A DNA stretch of 64,000 bases, taken from NCBI GenBank assembly GCA_963277665.1, contig OY728143.1, forward strand, positions 236,521,591 to 236,585,590, in the 5' to 3' direction. This document shows, in pieces, positions 1 to 15,281 of the stretch. A model generated the notes under the pieces. The model saw only the letters and a list, made by a program, of their open reading frames with translations. It searched no databases and had not been told where the DNA came from. Numbering within the stretch: position 1 is the first letter of the stretch; each line of letters opens with the position of its first letter. The stretch comes from Viscum album (Eukaryota > Streptophyta > Magnoliopsida > Santalales > Viscaceae). The translations under genes and the position numbers were made by a program.

Positions 1-640
1 TCCATATCAAATCCGAACCAAGGAAAATATTCTATAAGAGTTCCAAAAGACAAAGAGTGTTTTGGAATATCACATGGTCCTACCCAGCTGAAAAAATCCA
101 ATTAAATTCATTACATGTCACAATTATACCCATTCAAGAGGCCACAATATCTGGGTAGGGGACCCACACACTATTACAAAAGGAGAGTTCCACTTTTTGG
201 ATAGATAGAAAACTCATACCCAGTTCTAATGGGTGAATTCCACTCAAATATACATTATATAAAAGACGCATATATTTTTCTAAATGGACGGATCCACTAA
301 AATTTTATATGACCCTTTACCTAACTCATAAATGGGTTATCACTTTGATAAATGTCAGAGGATCAATGCTCAGCCCAACATGAGGGTTGCACTCTGAAGT
401 AGGGAGGACCCATGCCATGTCCCAAGAGGAGGGTTCCACTACTATTGGAGGACAGAGAGCGAAATTCCTATTCCATAAGTGGGTTCCACTCTGTAATAAT
501 GGAGGACCCTTTCCCTAAATCCATAAGAGTATTTCACTATAACTATTGATATGAGACCCATGCACAACCTAGATGGAAGGTTCCACTCTAAAGGCCTCCA
601 GTGATCCTGCGTGATCACATCCATCACTAAGAATCACATA
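1..640. repeat. Degenerate ~49-bp minisatellite (block A, copy 1)
   Basis: A short motif of the type GGGTTCCACTCTG recurs near 184, 234, 291, 333, 382, 431, 481, 530 and 580. Spacing is mostly 49-50 bases (range 42-57), and units also share a GGAGGACCCAT-like segment. Units are strongly diverged and no reading frame runs through them. A related array lies near 57031-57660: both begin with a 'catatcaaatcc...aaccaag' segment and carry the same GGTTCCACT core. This is an old tandem array inside a larger repeated unit. The period comes from motif positions read by eye; copy edges are approximate. Confidence 0.7.
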
Positions 641-3600
641 ATGATTATACATTATGTGAAAAGCTCACATCATATCTCAAAATCCTAAAATGTGGACTCA
701 ATATTGTTCAAAGTGGAAGAAAACTAAGGAAATGATTATTATAGGATGAAATCTGTGTCCAAGCATATCATATATAAGACAATGAAGATTCTTGAAAAAC
801 AAACCAGGGGTATACGTCAAGTGAAGGGACCCACATGTCATGTGGTCATTATCCACCACCTAGACATGTCCCTATGGGTTCATAGCTCGTCAATCATGTA
901 GGGGAAGAAAGGGTTTACATATTCTATATGGTGTTTCCTAATAGTCGGGGTCCCTGTATGTGATGTTTTCTCATGTCTGTGTATATTGTTACATGGACAT
1001 GTGCATGGCTGTATACATCAGTACATGTTCATTAAATTCCATAAAAGGTCCTACCCATGTTCATTTCCACACAACACAACCACTTATATAAAATGATTAC
1101 ATGTAATTTATTAATTTTATAGTTTGATCTGTCTTTATTGTTTCCCAAAACACTTTCTGTTGTAGTATAGGGGCTATATTCAATGTTTTCATTGAACAAC
1201 ATGTTGAGTAGTAAATTTTTATATTGAATCATAGTTATATTCTCCTCATATTAGATCTAATAATAAATCATCTATTTCCTCACTGTTTCTTCTCAAAAAA
1301 GTATTGATCATGGACTTTATATTGACATCCCATCATCTAGTGAAAAGATGATGAACATGGACTGATTCTATGAATACCATTAGGCACCACTCACACCACG
1401 CATTCATTCGGTTATTCATCCATTATAAATTGTGAGGATGATCATCAAAAAATTCTTGAAATACACCAAATATATTTGAAAGCATATATGTTTTTCTTGA
1501 TTTTCCACATTCAAGTTGATTCATCATGATTTTGGTGGTCTGATCTAGTTCTATACCCCCTGACAATGTCAAATCGGGATCGCATGGTCCAATCCATCAA
1601 GAGCATGATGAATATACGAAAAAATAATTATAATCAAGGTTTAATTGATCATTTTCATGTTTTATAGCCTATAAAAAAATAAAATGTATGTCTTAGGAGA
1701 GAAATAATTACATAACCAGTTACATTGTTACATATGATAATGCCATGGTTCCACAATAAGTGATGATCATAAAAGGGATGATCTTGCCCAACTATACAAG
1801 CAACATGGGTGTAATATCAATAATGATGGGTCCTACATTGATATTGGATATTTCATCATCGAATAACATGATCTCCCATGAGTTGAAGAAGATGTTGCAC
1901 TCACTGCACTCGGATTTTCCCATTACAGTGATTCTTCATCGTCCAATGTAATAATTCAATAGAAGGGTGATATAAAAACTATCAATTATCCTAGGTGAAA
2001 TAAGATAAAGCTATAAATTTTTCTTTAATGATGTATATATCAATATTTATCATAGGATAATATAATTAATATAAATACAATTATTTATACATTTTATATA
2101 AACAAAAAATATAGTGATCTCTACATCTGAACACCCCACAATGACCTATTTTATGTCATACCTAAGGTAAACTCTTTATTCCATGTTCATTGATGGTATA
2201 AAATTTTTTGGGTTGATATTACATTTAATATTTAACTAATTGTTTTAAAAAAATGAATTCCTGTAATATGAAATATATTTCATTTTGTTTGTGAAATTAT
2301 TTCTTGGTACAGTAGACCATAGAATGAAATTTCATTAAAGTGCATAACTCCATATATATGTGTTGAAATATTTAAAAGACATAGTTGGAAAAAATCAGTT
2401 CTTTATAAATGAACTACATCAAAATTCACATGTTCCATGTCTATATCCTGATAAAGAATGATTTTCCCCTAAATTGAACCTTACAAATCCAAAACTATCT
2501 CTTTGAGAGATTATCATAGTATTTTTGATCCCAGAGTATGTCTAGGAACATTCCTCTATGATATGTTCTCTATTTCACTAAAAATTTATTACTTTTTTCA
2601 TCATAAATGAGAAGAAATTTTTTTTACCATGTATTTGTGGGACACATGTTTCATAAAATAATAAAAACTAGAATGGAATTTTTCACATTGAAATGGATCA
2701 CAAGTACTCATAATGTCTCTACAGACATAAATATTCTATATTCAGAATATTGCCCTTGAATTCCCTCAAAATGTAGAATCTAATCCTGAGATAAATCATT
2801 GAAAATTTTCTATCATCCCTCAACTGGTCAAAGAGATAATAAATCCTTATAAAGTTGTAATTTATCATTCTTTTTAACTGGTTTTAGTGATGATAACGAA
2901 CCCATTTTTTTCGGATCTCATCCCCTCGTTAATGATCAAAACTAGAGAATCCTCGGAGAAATAATGGGTCTATTGAAAATATTATCTCTTTGGTTCTCTG
3001 ACTATACCGTCATCTCAATGACCTTTGTATGGGATATATAATATGTAATGGAAATATTGGGGTTCTCATGTGGTTAAATTAGATTCTGATGTCTATCTCC
3101 AACCCCATAGGTAGTTTGGAAACAACTTTTTAGAAAAGGTATATGTGATAATATGCTATTGATGAAATATATACTCATGAAAATATGGATAAACCAAGTG
3201 ATAACCATTCCACATTATATGATATTGTTTTCAATAAAATACTTGGTAGGCCAACTGACATAGCCAAGATATCTCTCTAGATCGAAATGGGGAATCATAA
3301 GCTAGATATTGGAATACATTGTACTCTCATGAAATGCTAATAAATCCAATCTCGAACCATGGAAAACAAGTCCAACCCCATAATATGTTCATAAGGTTTC
3401 ATTGTGTTAACCAAGGGGCCCCATGATGAATTTTTTCAATCGAGTGCCTACTATCACCTTCAATAGATTATCGATAATGATGAATCCCACCCAATAGGGT
3501 CCTAAAAAATTTTTATGGGAAAAGGTCATGATATGGAAATATATATATATATATCACTAGGGATTCATATATTAAGGATTTACATTCAATTCATTTTAAA

Positions 3601-5780
3601 AGAACGTATACATGAGTAGAAACCATCGAGATCACGCCTCATATATTCTCCCACTTTACCTCATCATAACCCAACCATGACGATAGCTATACAAAAACTC
3701 AGTGTCCTTATCTCAATGCATTGTGTGGGCCATGTAGTGGTGTTCATCGAAGAATCTCCTAGTTTGTCTTTAAACCAGTCACTACTCCCATAGGCGATTA
3801 ACCGAATCCTCTACTATAACCCACTCCTTGGATACTCCCATGTCCACACATGGGGAATCACTTACAATGGTGATTCCTATATAGTAGTGGTATATCTTCT
3901 ATATATCTGACATCCATGGTATGTCATGTCCAAAAATCTCTTACCTTGTGACCTCTATCACAACAAGTACAGCTCTACCCCTCACCTAGCTCGTTGAATT
4001 GAATGTATGAATCATATTTCCAATATCCACATGCATGATTCATACAATAGGATAGATCTTATGATTATACCTTGATAATTGGTGACTTATTTGTGTTCTA
4101 GATGACTCATCCTCATTCAACAAAAAAATACATACACATATTTTTCCTCTACTAAGACACTCTCTATAACCAGATCCCACTATTGCACTCAATCATTGAT
4201 CAATATGCACAAGGAGACGACACAGTCTTGCATGTCTCTATAGAGACAATACAATAAGTTATGAACACTATAACATCCATATTTTACCACTTAATGTGAG
4301 TAACATGTGTTATCATTGTACCTAATGGTGTACTCACAAAATAACATATCACATTGATGTAGCTGAAGGTGACCCTTAATCTGAATATTATGCAGTCAAA
4401 AAATGTATTACTAATAACAAAATTATTTCTAAAATTTTTACCACGAGACAATAATCTAATATTGGGTCTATTTTATAAAAATACTCCAACAACCTACTAC
4501 CCCTTGGAAATGTCTAGAATCAAAAATAACCATCTACTCAGTTGGGGTGCAAACTAGCTCGGTGACTTGAATCGTCCAATCAAGAGAACACATTGTTTCA
4601 AAGGGATATGGCTCGCTATAGATACTCATGTAGTGTATAATTCATTAATTCATGTAGTGAAATAATATTATGTGAATCATCATCCTTTTCGATTGGTACT
4701 GTCATCATCTCAACATGAGAGGGAGATTCTCCCAACAATCAAGAGGAAGAACCTCAAGAGTTACCCCTAAATTGAGGCATAATCATTCAACTAATCATCG
4801 TCATGAATATTTATCTATAATTAGGAAGAATATTATACGGGGGAATCATGAATGTTATCAAGACATTCCCATTATATATGGCCATATATATGGAGTGATG
4901 AATCCAAAAGGATAGTAAGAAAACTCAAAACTGTATGAAACATATAAAAATAATATCATGCAACCAACGTCTCATTATTTTTATTTGGAATAATTTTTTT
5001 AGTGTCCTAGTGTTTAGATACATTAGAAATCACATGATATTAGGTATCACTTATTAGAAATCCACATTCAAGAAACTATGACCCTATTTCCTAATGATCC
5101 CTACCCATCCTCCCAATGGGTCCATATCTAAATTTACCCAAGGTTGAACAAATCTAAAACCACTTTGTCATGACACATCCCACTGGGGCCTACCGAGCAG
5201 GTTTATAGTCTAATGTGAAACCCATAGACTATATCTTATAGTATTATTGTGGTGAGAATCAACAAGAAGGTTTAAATGCATTAGTATTCCGTAGCTGATG
5301 TACCTATACGCATGAAGTCAACAATATCTACGTAATAAATTAATGAAATTTAGTTATGAATGCATCATCAATAGTACAACCATTCATGAAATAATATATA
5401 TGGAATATATCATAGTATTAAAATTAAAAAAAAATATAAAAAGGGGTAAATATAATACTAACCATAAATGTTGTCCAAATATGACAAAAAAATATAAAAA
5501 ATAATGTTAATGAAATTTGATCTTCTGATCTCCATTTTGAACTATCCTATATGTTTATTGAACAAAATATCACGTTGGTTTACCAATGAAAATGGTGATC
5601 TTCCTATCATATGGATTAGAAATGATATGTGTGTGAAAAGACTACGTAGTAGTGAGAATACACGTACCCAATATTATTCCATGAGTAAAATTCGGAAATA
5701 TATGGGGATATAATTGCATTTATCTCAACCTATAGAATGAAGGGAATACCAAAAATTATATATATAAAAAAAATCCCAAA
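641..5780. other. AT-rich decayed repeat DNA, no gene recognised
   Basis: Only short chance reading frames (under 80 codons) occur, with no recognisable domain. CG dinucleotides are scarce. The first few hundred bases (about 660-860) resemble 6500-6700, sharing 'ctcacatcatatctcaaa' and a later 'catgt-atgtg...ccacctag' stretch, so this is part of the repeat unit carrying the minisatellite. A short (AT)n run sits at about 3539-3555. I see no promoter-gene architecture. Confidence 0.6.
3539..3555. repeat. (AT)n microsatellite
   Basis: An uninterrupted AT dinucleotide run within AT-rich DNA. A similar run occurs at about 8731-8746. Neither has associated structure. Confidence 0.8.
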
Positions 5781-5816
5781 ATGTAGATAATTTAGAACAT
5801 CACCTACATAGCCCAT

Positions 5817-6480
5817 CTAAGGATGATGTTCCTTCATGTTTCTCCAAAGTTCACTCTGTGATTCCCTACATCTCGTGTCTCCATATATGGATCCATGTAG
5901 GGAACTCACACCTAACTAATTCTTCATATCCTGAGGTGGAGATATCTAATCGAGGAAAAACAATCTTATATGATAAGGGTGGGGTGGGGTGGGGATCCAC
6001 TAAGAAGATAGTGGTACAGAACCCTAGGTTGATAGATTGGTTCTACTATGCTTGTGGAGTACCTATACCCTACAGATTTAGGAGATGACACTTAGACATA
6101 TAGAGGACTCATGACCTTGTCATATGGGGTGGTACCACTTAGAATATAGACATTAAGAACCCTGGTGTGATAGGGTATACCACTATGTTAGTAGGTAACA
6201 TGAACCATAATACAAATGGGGGTAAAAATAATTATATAAAGTATCCACTCCCTAGCGCAATAGTGGGTACCACTAGGTATATCGAGTACTGCACCCTAGT
6301 ATGATAGGGGGAACCACCCAGATGATAGGGGAATATTCCCTTGTATGAATGTTCCATGGAGAACCCAATAATTATAAAAATAGGGGGGAACCCATTCCCT
6401 ATTGTGATATAGGGATTTCAGACCCCAACATTTATCGAATTATTCCACTAGATCACAATAACCAGTAATGAATAACATGG
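5817..6480. repeat. Degenerate ~46-bp minisatellite (block B, copy 1)
   Basis: A GGTACCACTA-type core recurs near 5991, 6038, 6085, 6130, 6175, 6240 and 6266, at about 46-base spacing in the better preserved part. Units also share a 'CCCTAGTNTGATAG' segment. The block begins with 'ctaaggatgatg', which is repeated at 51604 ahead of a similar GGTACCA array. The cores of blocks A and B (GGTTCCACT and GGTACCACT) and their similar periods suggest one ancestral array. Strongly diverged and non-coding. Confidence 0.65.
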
Positions 6481-9400
6481 TGATATGTTACACTTTCAAT
6501 ACCTCACATCATATCTCAAAATCCACTATGGAGTACACTATAAAGTTTTATGTTAAAGAAACTCATTATAGGATAATTTCATTACAAAACTGAGCCCCAA
6601 TTAAGGGGAAACATGTGTTGGATATTTATGTATTATGTACTCTACATATAAGACTTCACATGTTATGTGACCTCACATCTCCACCTAGTAATGTTCACCC
6701 ATGCACATGGGATGAGAATCCTTGATGTACCTCACAGTTTGTAAATGATGTAATTAGCATGTATTGGAATCCCATACCCTGCATCTGTCCTTTAATCCCC
6801 TTCTTGTATATGTTATCTCATGCTAGATTACATGGTTTGGTATGGATATCTTGGTTGTGTTTGAGTACACTATTATTACAATATACTCTGGTTATTCTCA
6901 TGTTCATTCTGATGTTCGTGGCTATTTTATCCCAAATTACACATCATGGAATAGGAACTAACTTACTAGTAATGTGTTGGGGTCCACATATTGTGGGGAA
7001 TTTATCTCCTCCCATAAACCTGGTGACCACAACCATTGAAAGACAATCAATTTTTTCTTCATATTACATTCCATCTATTAATATTTTTTAGAAGTATATA
7101 GAAGATTTCATTTGTCTTTACACATCACTAATTCCACCTCATCTGCCATAAATCACTAAATGGGCCCTATATCTAAGTTTGGAAATCCCTATACCATCAT
7201 CAGTGGTCTGATTTCATCCACCTAAAAACTGCTCATCTCATCTTGTCATAAAACACATCTCTAAGGGCCGATGAATTATGAATATATCCCTCAATTCACA
7301 CATCCATCACCAATGTTCCTCAAATACATCTAAATAAATTCAATAAATTCTGTCTTTTATATAATTTTTTAAACCAACATGGATCATGGGGTTCAATCAT
7401 ACTTGAACCTGCCTCGAAAAAATTAAACAATTAACCCTTGATATAGTATGGTATAATGCGAGTAATGTATTGTATAAAATAACATAAAAATGTAAATATA
7501 TCATTGGACTATTTTTCGTATCCAAAGATCATGTAATCAGTGTTTCCAATGGTGATTGAAATTGAAACAAGGTGTTATATTGGATTAATAAAACCAATAT
7601 GTGGCAGAGATCAATCGAAAAATAGTAAATAGGATATCAATTAGGTAGATAATTAATTCCATTCATGGAAAATATTATAGGGATATAATAAAAAAATAAT
7701 GTTCCATAAATTTATTTTGTATTGATCATTTTTAATGATTATTTTCAACAAGGATAGAGAATATCAAATCTATTTGTTTCAATCCTATCAATAAACCATG
7801 ATATGATCAATTATGTTCTCCAATATTAATCTTCTAAAAATGAATGAATCCTCCTAGAAATATATTCCATATTTATGTGTATAAAAGCATAAATCATAAT
7901 GAAAATTTCATTATAGACGGTGTGGTAGGTTATGATTATTTAATAAAATTCAAACATAAATTATTTATATTGTTAATTTAACTGGGTTGTTGATTTCTTC
8001 CACAAATCATCTGTCAGTTACCAATCATAGGTCATAGATTGAAAAAACACCATATTTCATATCCAACTATTGTCTAATATTTCTTATTTGTGTTCTGAAT
8101 CCAATTTAAACCTAATTTTACTAAATTATTCATGCACATAAATAAACATATTTTGATATTTTATATTTGTTAAATTACAATATCCCAAGACACCCAAACA
8201 CCATTGAAAATAAAAAGATAAATCCATATATATGCAATGATTTATTCAAAGGAAATAAATGAAAAAAATATAGATTTAGACAATTCAAGTATACTTGTGA
8301 TGAAATCCCCATGACTACCTTCTCATTATCTAGAAAATGTTTTTATCACTAACAACACATGGGAAAAAATATCACATCTGGAATCCAAAAATTAATTTAA
8401 TATTTATAGAATAAAATCTATTCTCATCTAATTTATCCATAACATTATCATAAATATCATATATTTTTTCTAATATTGTGAATATATTATTCTTTCATCA
8501 AAAAATTATCATAAATAATCCATATGGAGTTGAAATATTATGTCAATGAAACCGAAAATATATTTATTGAATTAGTATACCAAAATCGAATCAATAAAAA
8601 TTAAAAATAATTATATCAACATTTATGTATAAATTGTTTAGTATCAACATACAACTACTTCAGAAGATGGAAGGTTATTGATTAATCTAGTTTATATTAC
8701 AAAAATATCCTATCGATTAATTAAAATGATAATATATATATATATAGTAGTAATAAATTTAATAAATACATACATAATCATGTAACAATCTATAACAATC
8801 CTTAATGTTACATATTTCTTCATTAATAAAAATTATAGAGAACTAAATGTTGATATACATTATGTAACAAAATAATATGAATTTCGATTATAATGATGAA
8901 TTTTTAATTCCAAAAACATAACTAGGATCATATGATAAGTATAAATATATTTTGATACATTTTCAAGTCAATAGAAAATACCACTTATATCACTTCATGA
9001 AACTAAAATAAATTATATAGAAATATTATTAATAAATGATCTATAATAGGATGGAACATATTATTGAAACACCATTATAAAAAATAAATCAAACCCTAAT
9101 GTCTAAAATGTGATCCAACATAACTAAATCATATACATTCATACTCGACTTTCATGATAACCTCATATATTAGTAATAATAAATGATACATATAGGGGAT
9201 AAAAAATGTCATTCATATTCCATTAAATCAGTGTTAGATTTGAAATAAGTTTATTCATTCAATAAGAAATATAATACTATGTTTTTTATGAATATGATAA
9301 TATATTTCTATTGATTTTGAACATAATGATAATAATTGAATATGATAAAATTACTCTCCAATTGTGTTTTTCGTTCCACAGTGATGTATTATCATTGAGT

Positions 9401-10116
9401 ATTATTGTTGAAAATTATATATTTAGATATATATCATATAGTATGAGTAGATATAAATGATAAATAATTAGTTTTCATAAAAAGAATACTTACCATAGCG
9501 TATTTAAATGTGTTTGTACATTTCCGAATACAATATATAACTTGGAAATTAATTTGAAACGTATCTATTATTAATGGAGTCCTAGAGCACCCTCTATGAT
9601 TTTAACCCCCATAGGTTTTACCTTGATGATAAATATTTATGAACTATAGTCCTTCTTATAAATTTTATAAAGTATCAAGAACATATATCATAGATGAAAC
9701 ATTAATACAACATTATCATGGTCCCAATTCATATGAATCTGATGCATTAGAAAAAATGTTTCATCTTTATAAAATATCCCCAATGAAAACTAATTTTTGA
9801 TATATCCCAATACAATATAAATGAAGCACTTATTAACCCCACAATCACTCATTTCATTGTTATGACATCTATGACCACTATATAAACACTCTAATGAACG
9901 TATTTTTAGATAATAAAGAGAATAAAAAAATCCCCAAAACATAAAAATATCTATACCCTATAGAAAAATAATTGAATTACTTTTTACTTCTATATATAAA
10001 TTCACTCCATCATCATTCCATCATTTCTAGTTCAGATTGATTTGTACTCTCCCTCATCATTTTTTTGATGGAATGATTACCACATTCAAATGTAAAATAA
10101 AAAAATAAATGAAAAT
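6481..10116. other. AT-rich DNA, no gene recognised
   Basis: No domain, RNA gene or intact mobile element is visible. The longest open frame (6759-7091, 110 codons) encodes a hydrophobic, low-complexity product typical of chance frames in AT-rich DNA. About 6500-6700 resembles 660-860. From about 7300 to 10100 the sequence is almost entirely A/T with very few CG dinucleotides. Confidence 0.6.
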
Positions 10117-13100
10117 GGGCATGAAGTGGTGGTCAGAAGATAATCTAAAATAACATCACCTTTGTTACCAATTTTACTCCTATATATAGAGAGAAATAAA
10201 AAAATTATATAATGTAATCAATTTAATCCATAATATATATATTTTATAATATTATGATCATGAATTTATAATTATAATCTATTATCAATATTATAAGATA
10301 AATTAATTGTTATATAATGAATGAAAAATTATCATATGAAGTTAATAAATCATCTTCATATATAGTAGAATTTAATACAAATACAGAAAAAAATTCTATC
10401 ATATATTATTCATGTGTCACTCTTCAATGTTGTATAACAACAATAAATAAAATATTTTTATTGAGTCATTTATTCCATTCCATTACTTGGTATACAACAG
10501 TACACAATCACATCAAAAGGAATGATTTATTTTAAATTAAAATAATTATTATTAGGAACAACAACACTAACATTTCCACTAGATATACCATTCAGTATAT
10601 TTTTATTTAAATATATAATCATATTTTTAATTTTAATATAAACATAATATTCATGATTTTATTCAAAGGAATAATAATCAACTTCACCCTTCAATCGTAC
10701 TTTTATAAAAAATTTAGCACGCATCCTTGAAAAGAGATCAAACTAGCCTCTAAACTGTAATTTTCCAAGAAATGGTGGGAGAATATTTCTCCCAGATGAT
10801 AGCAGCATTCAACCCATAATCCATCAACTACTAGTGGGAATTATTCTTTCAACCTAAATTAATCATCATGGACTTCTTGTTGTGTATTATATAATGATTA
10901 AAAATATCCCAAAACAAGAAACCAACATATGTAGTTAAAAAACAAATTGAAAATTCTAAACCCAAGTAAAATGTTCCTTAAAAAAACATTTTCCATCCAA
11001 AATACATATATCTACTCTGTGTAATCTCTAGGATACATCCCACTATCTCACCCCAACAATAAATTTTCTTTTAAAACGAGGCATCAGTTCCTCACTAAGA
11101 TGCCTATAACATTCATATGTCAGAAAAAACAAGGTCTTCCCAGACATGAAATATTATACATTGTGTTGTAATTAAACTTCCAATTAGTATTACACCCTAG
11201 AGCGACATATCAAATCAAATATATAACCCCAATATACTGAATATATGAAAAATTTCTCATTATAAGTTATATTTCAATTTTATATAAAAAACATGGTAAA
11301 TACATTTCTCTTTTTTACAACACTAAATTGGATTCTATATAACACAATCCAAGATAAATTTTCAAATAAACTAATTATTATATCATTAATTGTTTGTAAT
11401 TTTAACTCTATAAAAATACAAAACCAAAAAATTAATATTGTTGTGGTCATAACCCATATGATAAAATAGTTTTGGGGAAACATGGATTATCATGGCTGAA
11501 TAATTAACAGCAGATATATTCCTTATAATAAAAATTATTAGGAAAATATTTCAATAAAAATAAATGAACCCCCCTGGGAAGAAACCCCAATGGTGTCAAA
11601 AAATCATTTCCCTAGAAAAAAATCCCTTGATATCATAGGAAAATATGAAGAATGAAGCCACCAACTTAAAATTAGGAAAATTCATAATATTATAACCCCA
11701 TTTAAGGAACCAAAAATTACCATATATGTCATATATAAAAACATTTCAACGTTCATATGTAATTTCATAAATTAATTTCCAAGAATAACAGTATCATCTG
11801 AATAGTTTTTGAAAACCAATCCCATATACCATTACCTAGTGTATTGAAAACAAATTTTCCTTTCCATTATAATAAGAATAATATTATTTAGTCAAAACCA
11901 TATTATTAAATAAATTCATTAAGATCAATTTTCCATATAACCATTATTTTGAAAATATTATATAAAACATATGTATGTTTTGTTCATCAATGAAATACTA
12001 GAGATGGAACAACCTACCCCAAACATGTTTTCACATGGAAATAATAATTTGATCCACAAACTAGATGTTATGATAAAACAAAAGAAAAGGATAAGAGTAC
12101 CATGGGATCATATACCACATTTTTGAATTGTTTGTTTTGAAGAAAAAGGTCTTGGGTGTAGATAATAGATTACAATCCTCATAAAACATGAGATCCACTA
12201 CCAACCAAATTTGATCTAGGATCAAGAAACCAAACAAAAAATGGATCTATATAAAAAAGTTGGGGATTAATTATATGATTTATATGTACGATAATCATAT
12301 GAATGTCCAAAATATAATCTAATAGATTAATAATAAACATAAATGATTGATGGATTGATTGAAATTTTATGATCATAAATTGATCCAGTATAAAAAACCC
12401 CAATATATATGTTCAAAGAAATTAATAACACTACAGTTTTGCATTCCCAAGATACATAGTAAGATTTAGTTAAGGAAATGGGGATGAAGATGATAATATG
12501 GTTATTTGTTTAAAATAAATGATGAAACATCCATTAATTACTTAGTCGAGGTTGATTTCATTAGTTGACAACAGGCTTCCACTAGCTAGCTGACAGTGCT
12601 ATGAAGAGTGCCTTCACCACTAAAAACCCCATATTATGGATTTTTTCCTCAACAATATAGAATATATTATTCCCATAGGAATTTAATCTTACAAAAATGT
12701 CACATACTAGTTAGGGGGTTCATTATTTAAATTTGGGACCGTCTATAATTTTTTCCAGCTACAAGTCCACATGTACTGAATATCCAAACACTCCAACACC
12801 TCCCATTACAGAATAATGCCCAATTAAACATAAATGAGTGATGCAACTTATCTAGGTTTTCATTATTATCACGGACCTAAAAATTAACAACCCTATAATT
12901 TAATGCAGAAGAACAATGTCCCAATATTAGAGTAGGAAAATACTACCTCACTGATGATTCATGGTCCCTAATCACATGAGAGTCAAATATTTGTCTAAAT
13001 AACAATTTGATTAATAAACAATAATTTCCTTGTCGAAAATTCATCAATGATTTCATTATCAACACAAACTACTCCAATATTGATATATCTAGATCCAACT

Positions 13101-15281
13101 CAACTTATTATAATTTCATAACATAAGATGAATTGGGAGGATACTTTTTGTGTTGAGATATGAAGAAAACATCATGAATACAAATAAAATTAGATTATAA
13201 TTCCTGCAAATAAATTACCTATTTGATCAACTAAATGATCTTAAATAATCAGAAATGAATTTGATAAAAATACACTATCCCAAAAGTTGATGGTTACCCA
13301 ATGGATGATTACCATTCATAAAATACTGATCAAAAATAAAAAAACCATAGGATGAATTCAAAAATATGTGTTCACATTCCCAAAATTTGGATCTATAACG
13401 CATAAACATTGTACATGCTGAATCATCATTGATGTCTCAAAGAGAACATTGAATCCCATGAGATATAAATTTCCCATCTCTAATAAAAAATTTGTGAACA
13501 TCAAAGGAGACCATACAATTCCTCAAAAGGAGGAATATTGATTTAAAACTAGTAACTCTTTTTATAAAAACCCCCAACAATACTAGATCCAAATCTGAAT
13601 ATTCAAATAAATCAATGAGATAAGAATAGATCATATAAATTATAATGAGAATAGAAAACTACATCAGACCACCCATCAATGTATAATATGTTTTACCCAA
13701 AATAACCTAAATTACCATCTCCCAATTGAGTCATTTCCAAATATTTTAAGTAAACTGAGGATATATACATAAACAAATGGTAGAAGGAATCTCAAGAAAC
13801 AACAAAATCTCCATAATTTACAATATTTAAATATAATCAATAATTTTATAGTATCCTGAATTGGATGGTCTGCATTTGGAAACAAAAAAATCACTACCTT
13901 GGTTGCAATAATTAAAGATGGAATATGTTAAAATAAAACTATATGGTCCTTTGATTCATTATAACATTTTTTTAATATCAATAGAAGAGTTTATATGAAT
14001 CCTAATTTATTTAGTTTATCTATTTATATCTAGTACAATTTTCAATATCATAACACATATTCATTACAAGAACACATCATACTCAGCCACAAGATACAAA
14101 ATATCCATTAATAAAACATCATTATATTTCCAGGATGAATTACCCATGAATAATTATTGAAAACCTTGAATCAAATATTTTAAGATAAATAATGATATGA
14201 TAGAATAATTCCAAAAGTGAAAATTTCAATCCAATTGAAGTTAAAATCTAGAAGTGGTCCCACAACAACATATGAATTTCCTAATTTCTCAAAAATTACC
14301 TTCCTATTGTTGTTCTTATAGAATAATATATATCTGATATTTTAAAGGGTAAATTTTTTTAAACAATTATTTAATTATCCTATTATTTATCAACATGAAA
14401 TGAAGCTAAAACCACATAAGAGTACATTATATTTAGCTTCCATAACATTTTAATAATGAAATTTCCTACTGTGTGTGTAAGATTAAACAATTCCTTTCAC
14501 GAGAATTGGTATTGACCAAGACATACATATGGATGTACTCTATCTACTACGTCATATGAGTATTCTGGTCATTATAAGATATCATATATATTATTCTCTT
14601 ATGATCAAAATAAACTGTGAACCTCACATAGATATGATTGAGTATCCAACATAAAATATAATGCATTCCTTTAGTGAATTCCATGTTACTGGGGTGATAA
14701 TTCATTGTATGGTTCCAAATATGAAATGATTTACATGATGCCACATGACCATACTACAGAAGAACCTATCTCATCCAAGTACATGAATCCTCACGATAAA
14801 CCACATATCTTTTATCTCATTTTGGGATCATAAAAATATGTTCCAACTTCAAATAATGATTAAACTCATAAAAAGGTTCATAACAGATATCATCCCATGA
14901 TATTTTCACCCATTTTTTTTGTATCAGTAATAAATAATGATTATAAATTTTAGAAATTTATTTCTAACTATTGATAATACAATGATTATCCAATGATTAT
15001 TCACATCTCAAAGATGTTCAATTTTTAATCCCTTGATAAAAAACCGTCAATGTTTTAGTATGAAATCATAGGCCATGTTTTGTAATTATGTGAATCTTGA
15101 AATTCAACCTCAAATCCAAAATTTTAATTTTGATACATTCTCGTAAAGGTTTTAACATATATATGTTCCCAAATATGAATTTCGATAGTATTAATGCTCA
15201 TTCCTATTTATTCAATATATTATGATATCATACATGGATACCACAAAACATGTATCAATATTATTATATAAATTAATTCTT
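10117..15281 (+). repeat. 5.16-kb tandem unit, copy 1
   Basis: This block reappears immediately downstream in the same orientation. Anchors include 'cccttcaatcgtac' (near 10688 and 15851), 'gggatgaagatgataatatgg' (12481 and 17640) and 'ccatacaattcctcaaaagg' (13510 and 18672). The offset stays close to 5160 bases (5163 at the first anchor, 5159 at the second), so differences are mostly substitutions. No long frame or known domain is present in either copy. Its identity is unknown: it may be a satellite-like macro-unit, or an old duplicated non-coding transposon segment. Strand is nominal. The start is set where 'gtggtggtcagaagataatct' begins to match 15288. Confidence 0.85.

Noticed and set aside
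184..594. CRISPR-like regularly spaced repeats
   Set aside because: Conserved cores are too short and degenerate, spacers are similar to each other, there are no cas genes, and the genome is plant-like. It is a minisatellite.
6759..7091. 110-codon frame with hydrophobic product resembling a membrane protein
   Set aside because: AT-rich chance frames are biased to hydrophobic residues. It lies in repeat flank with no supporting context or homologue.
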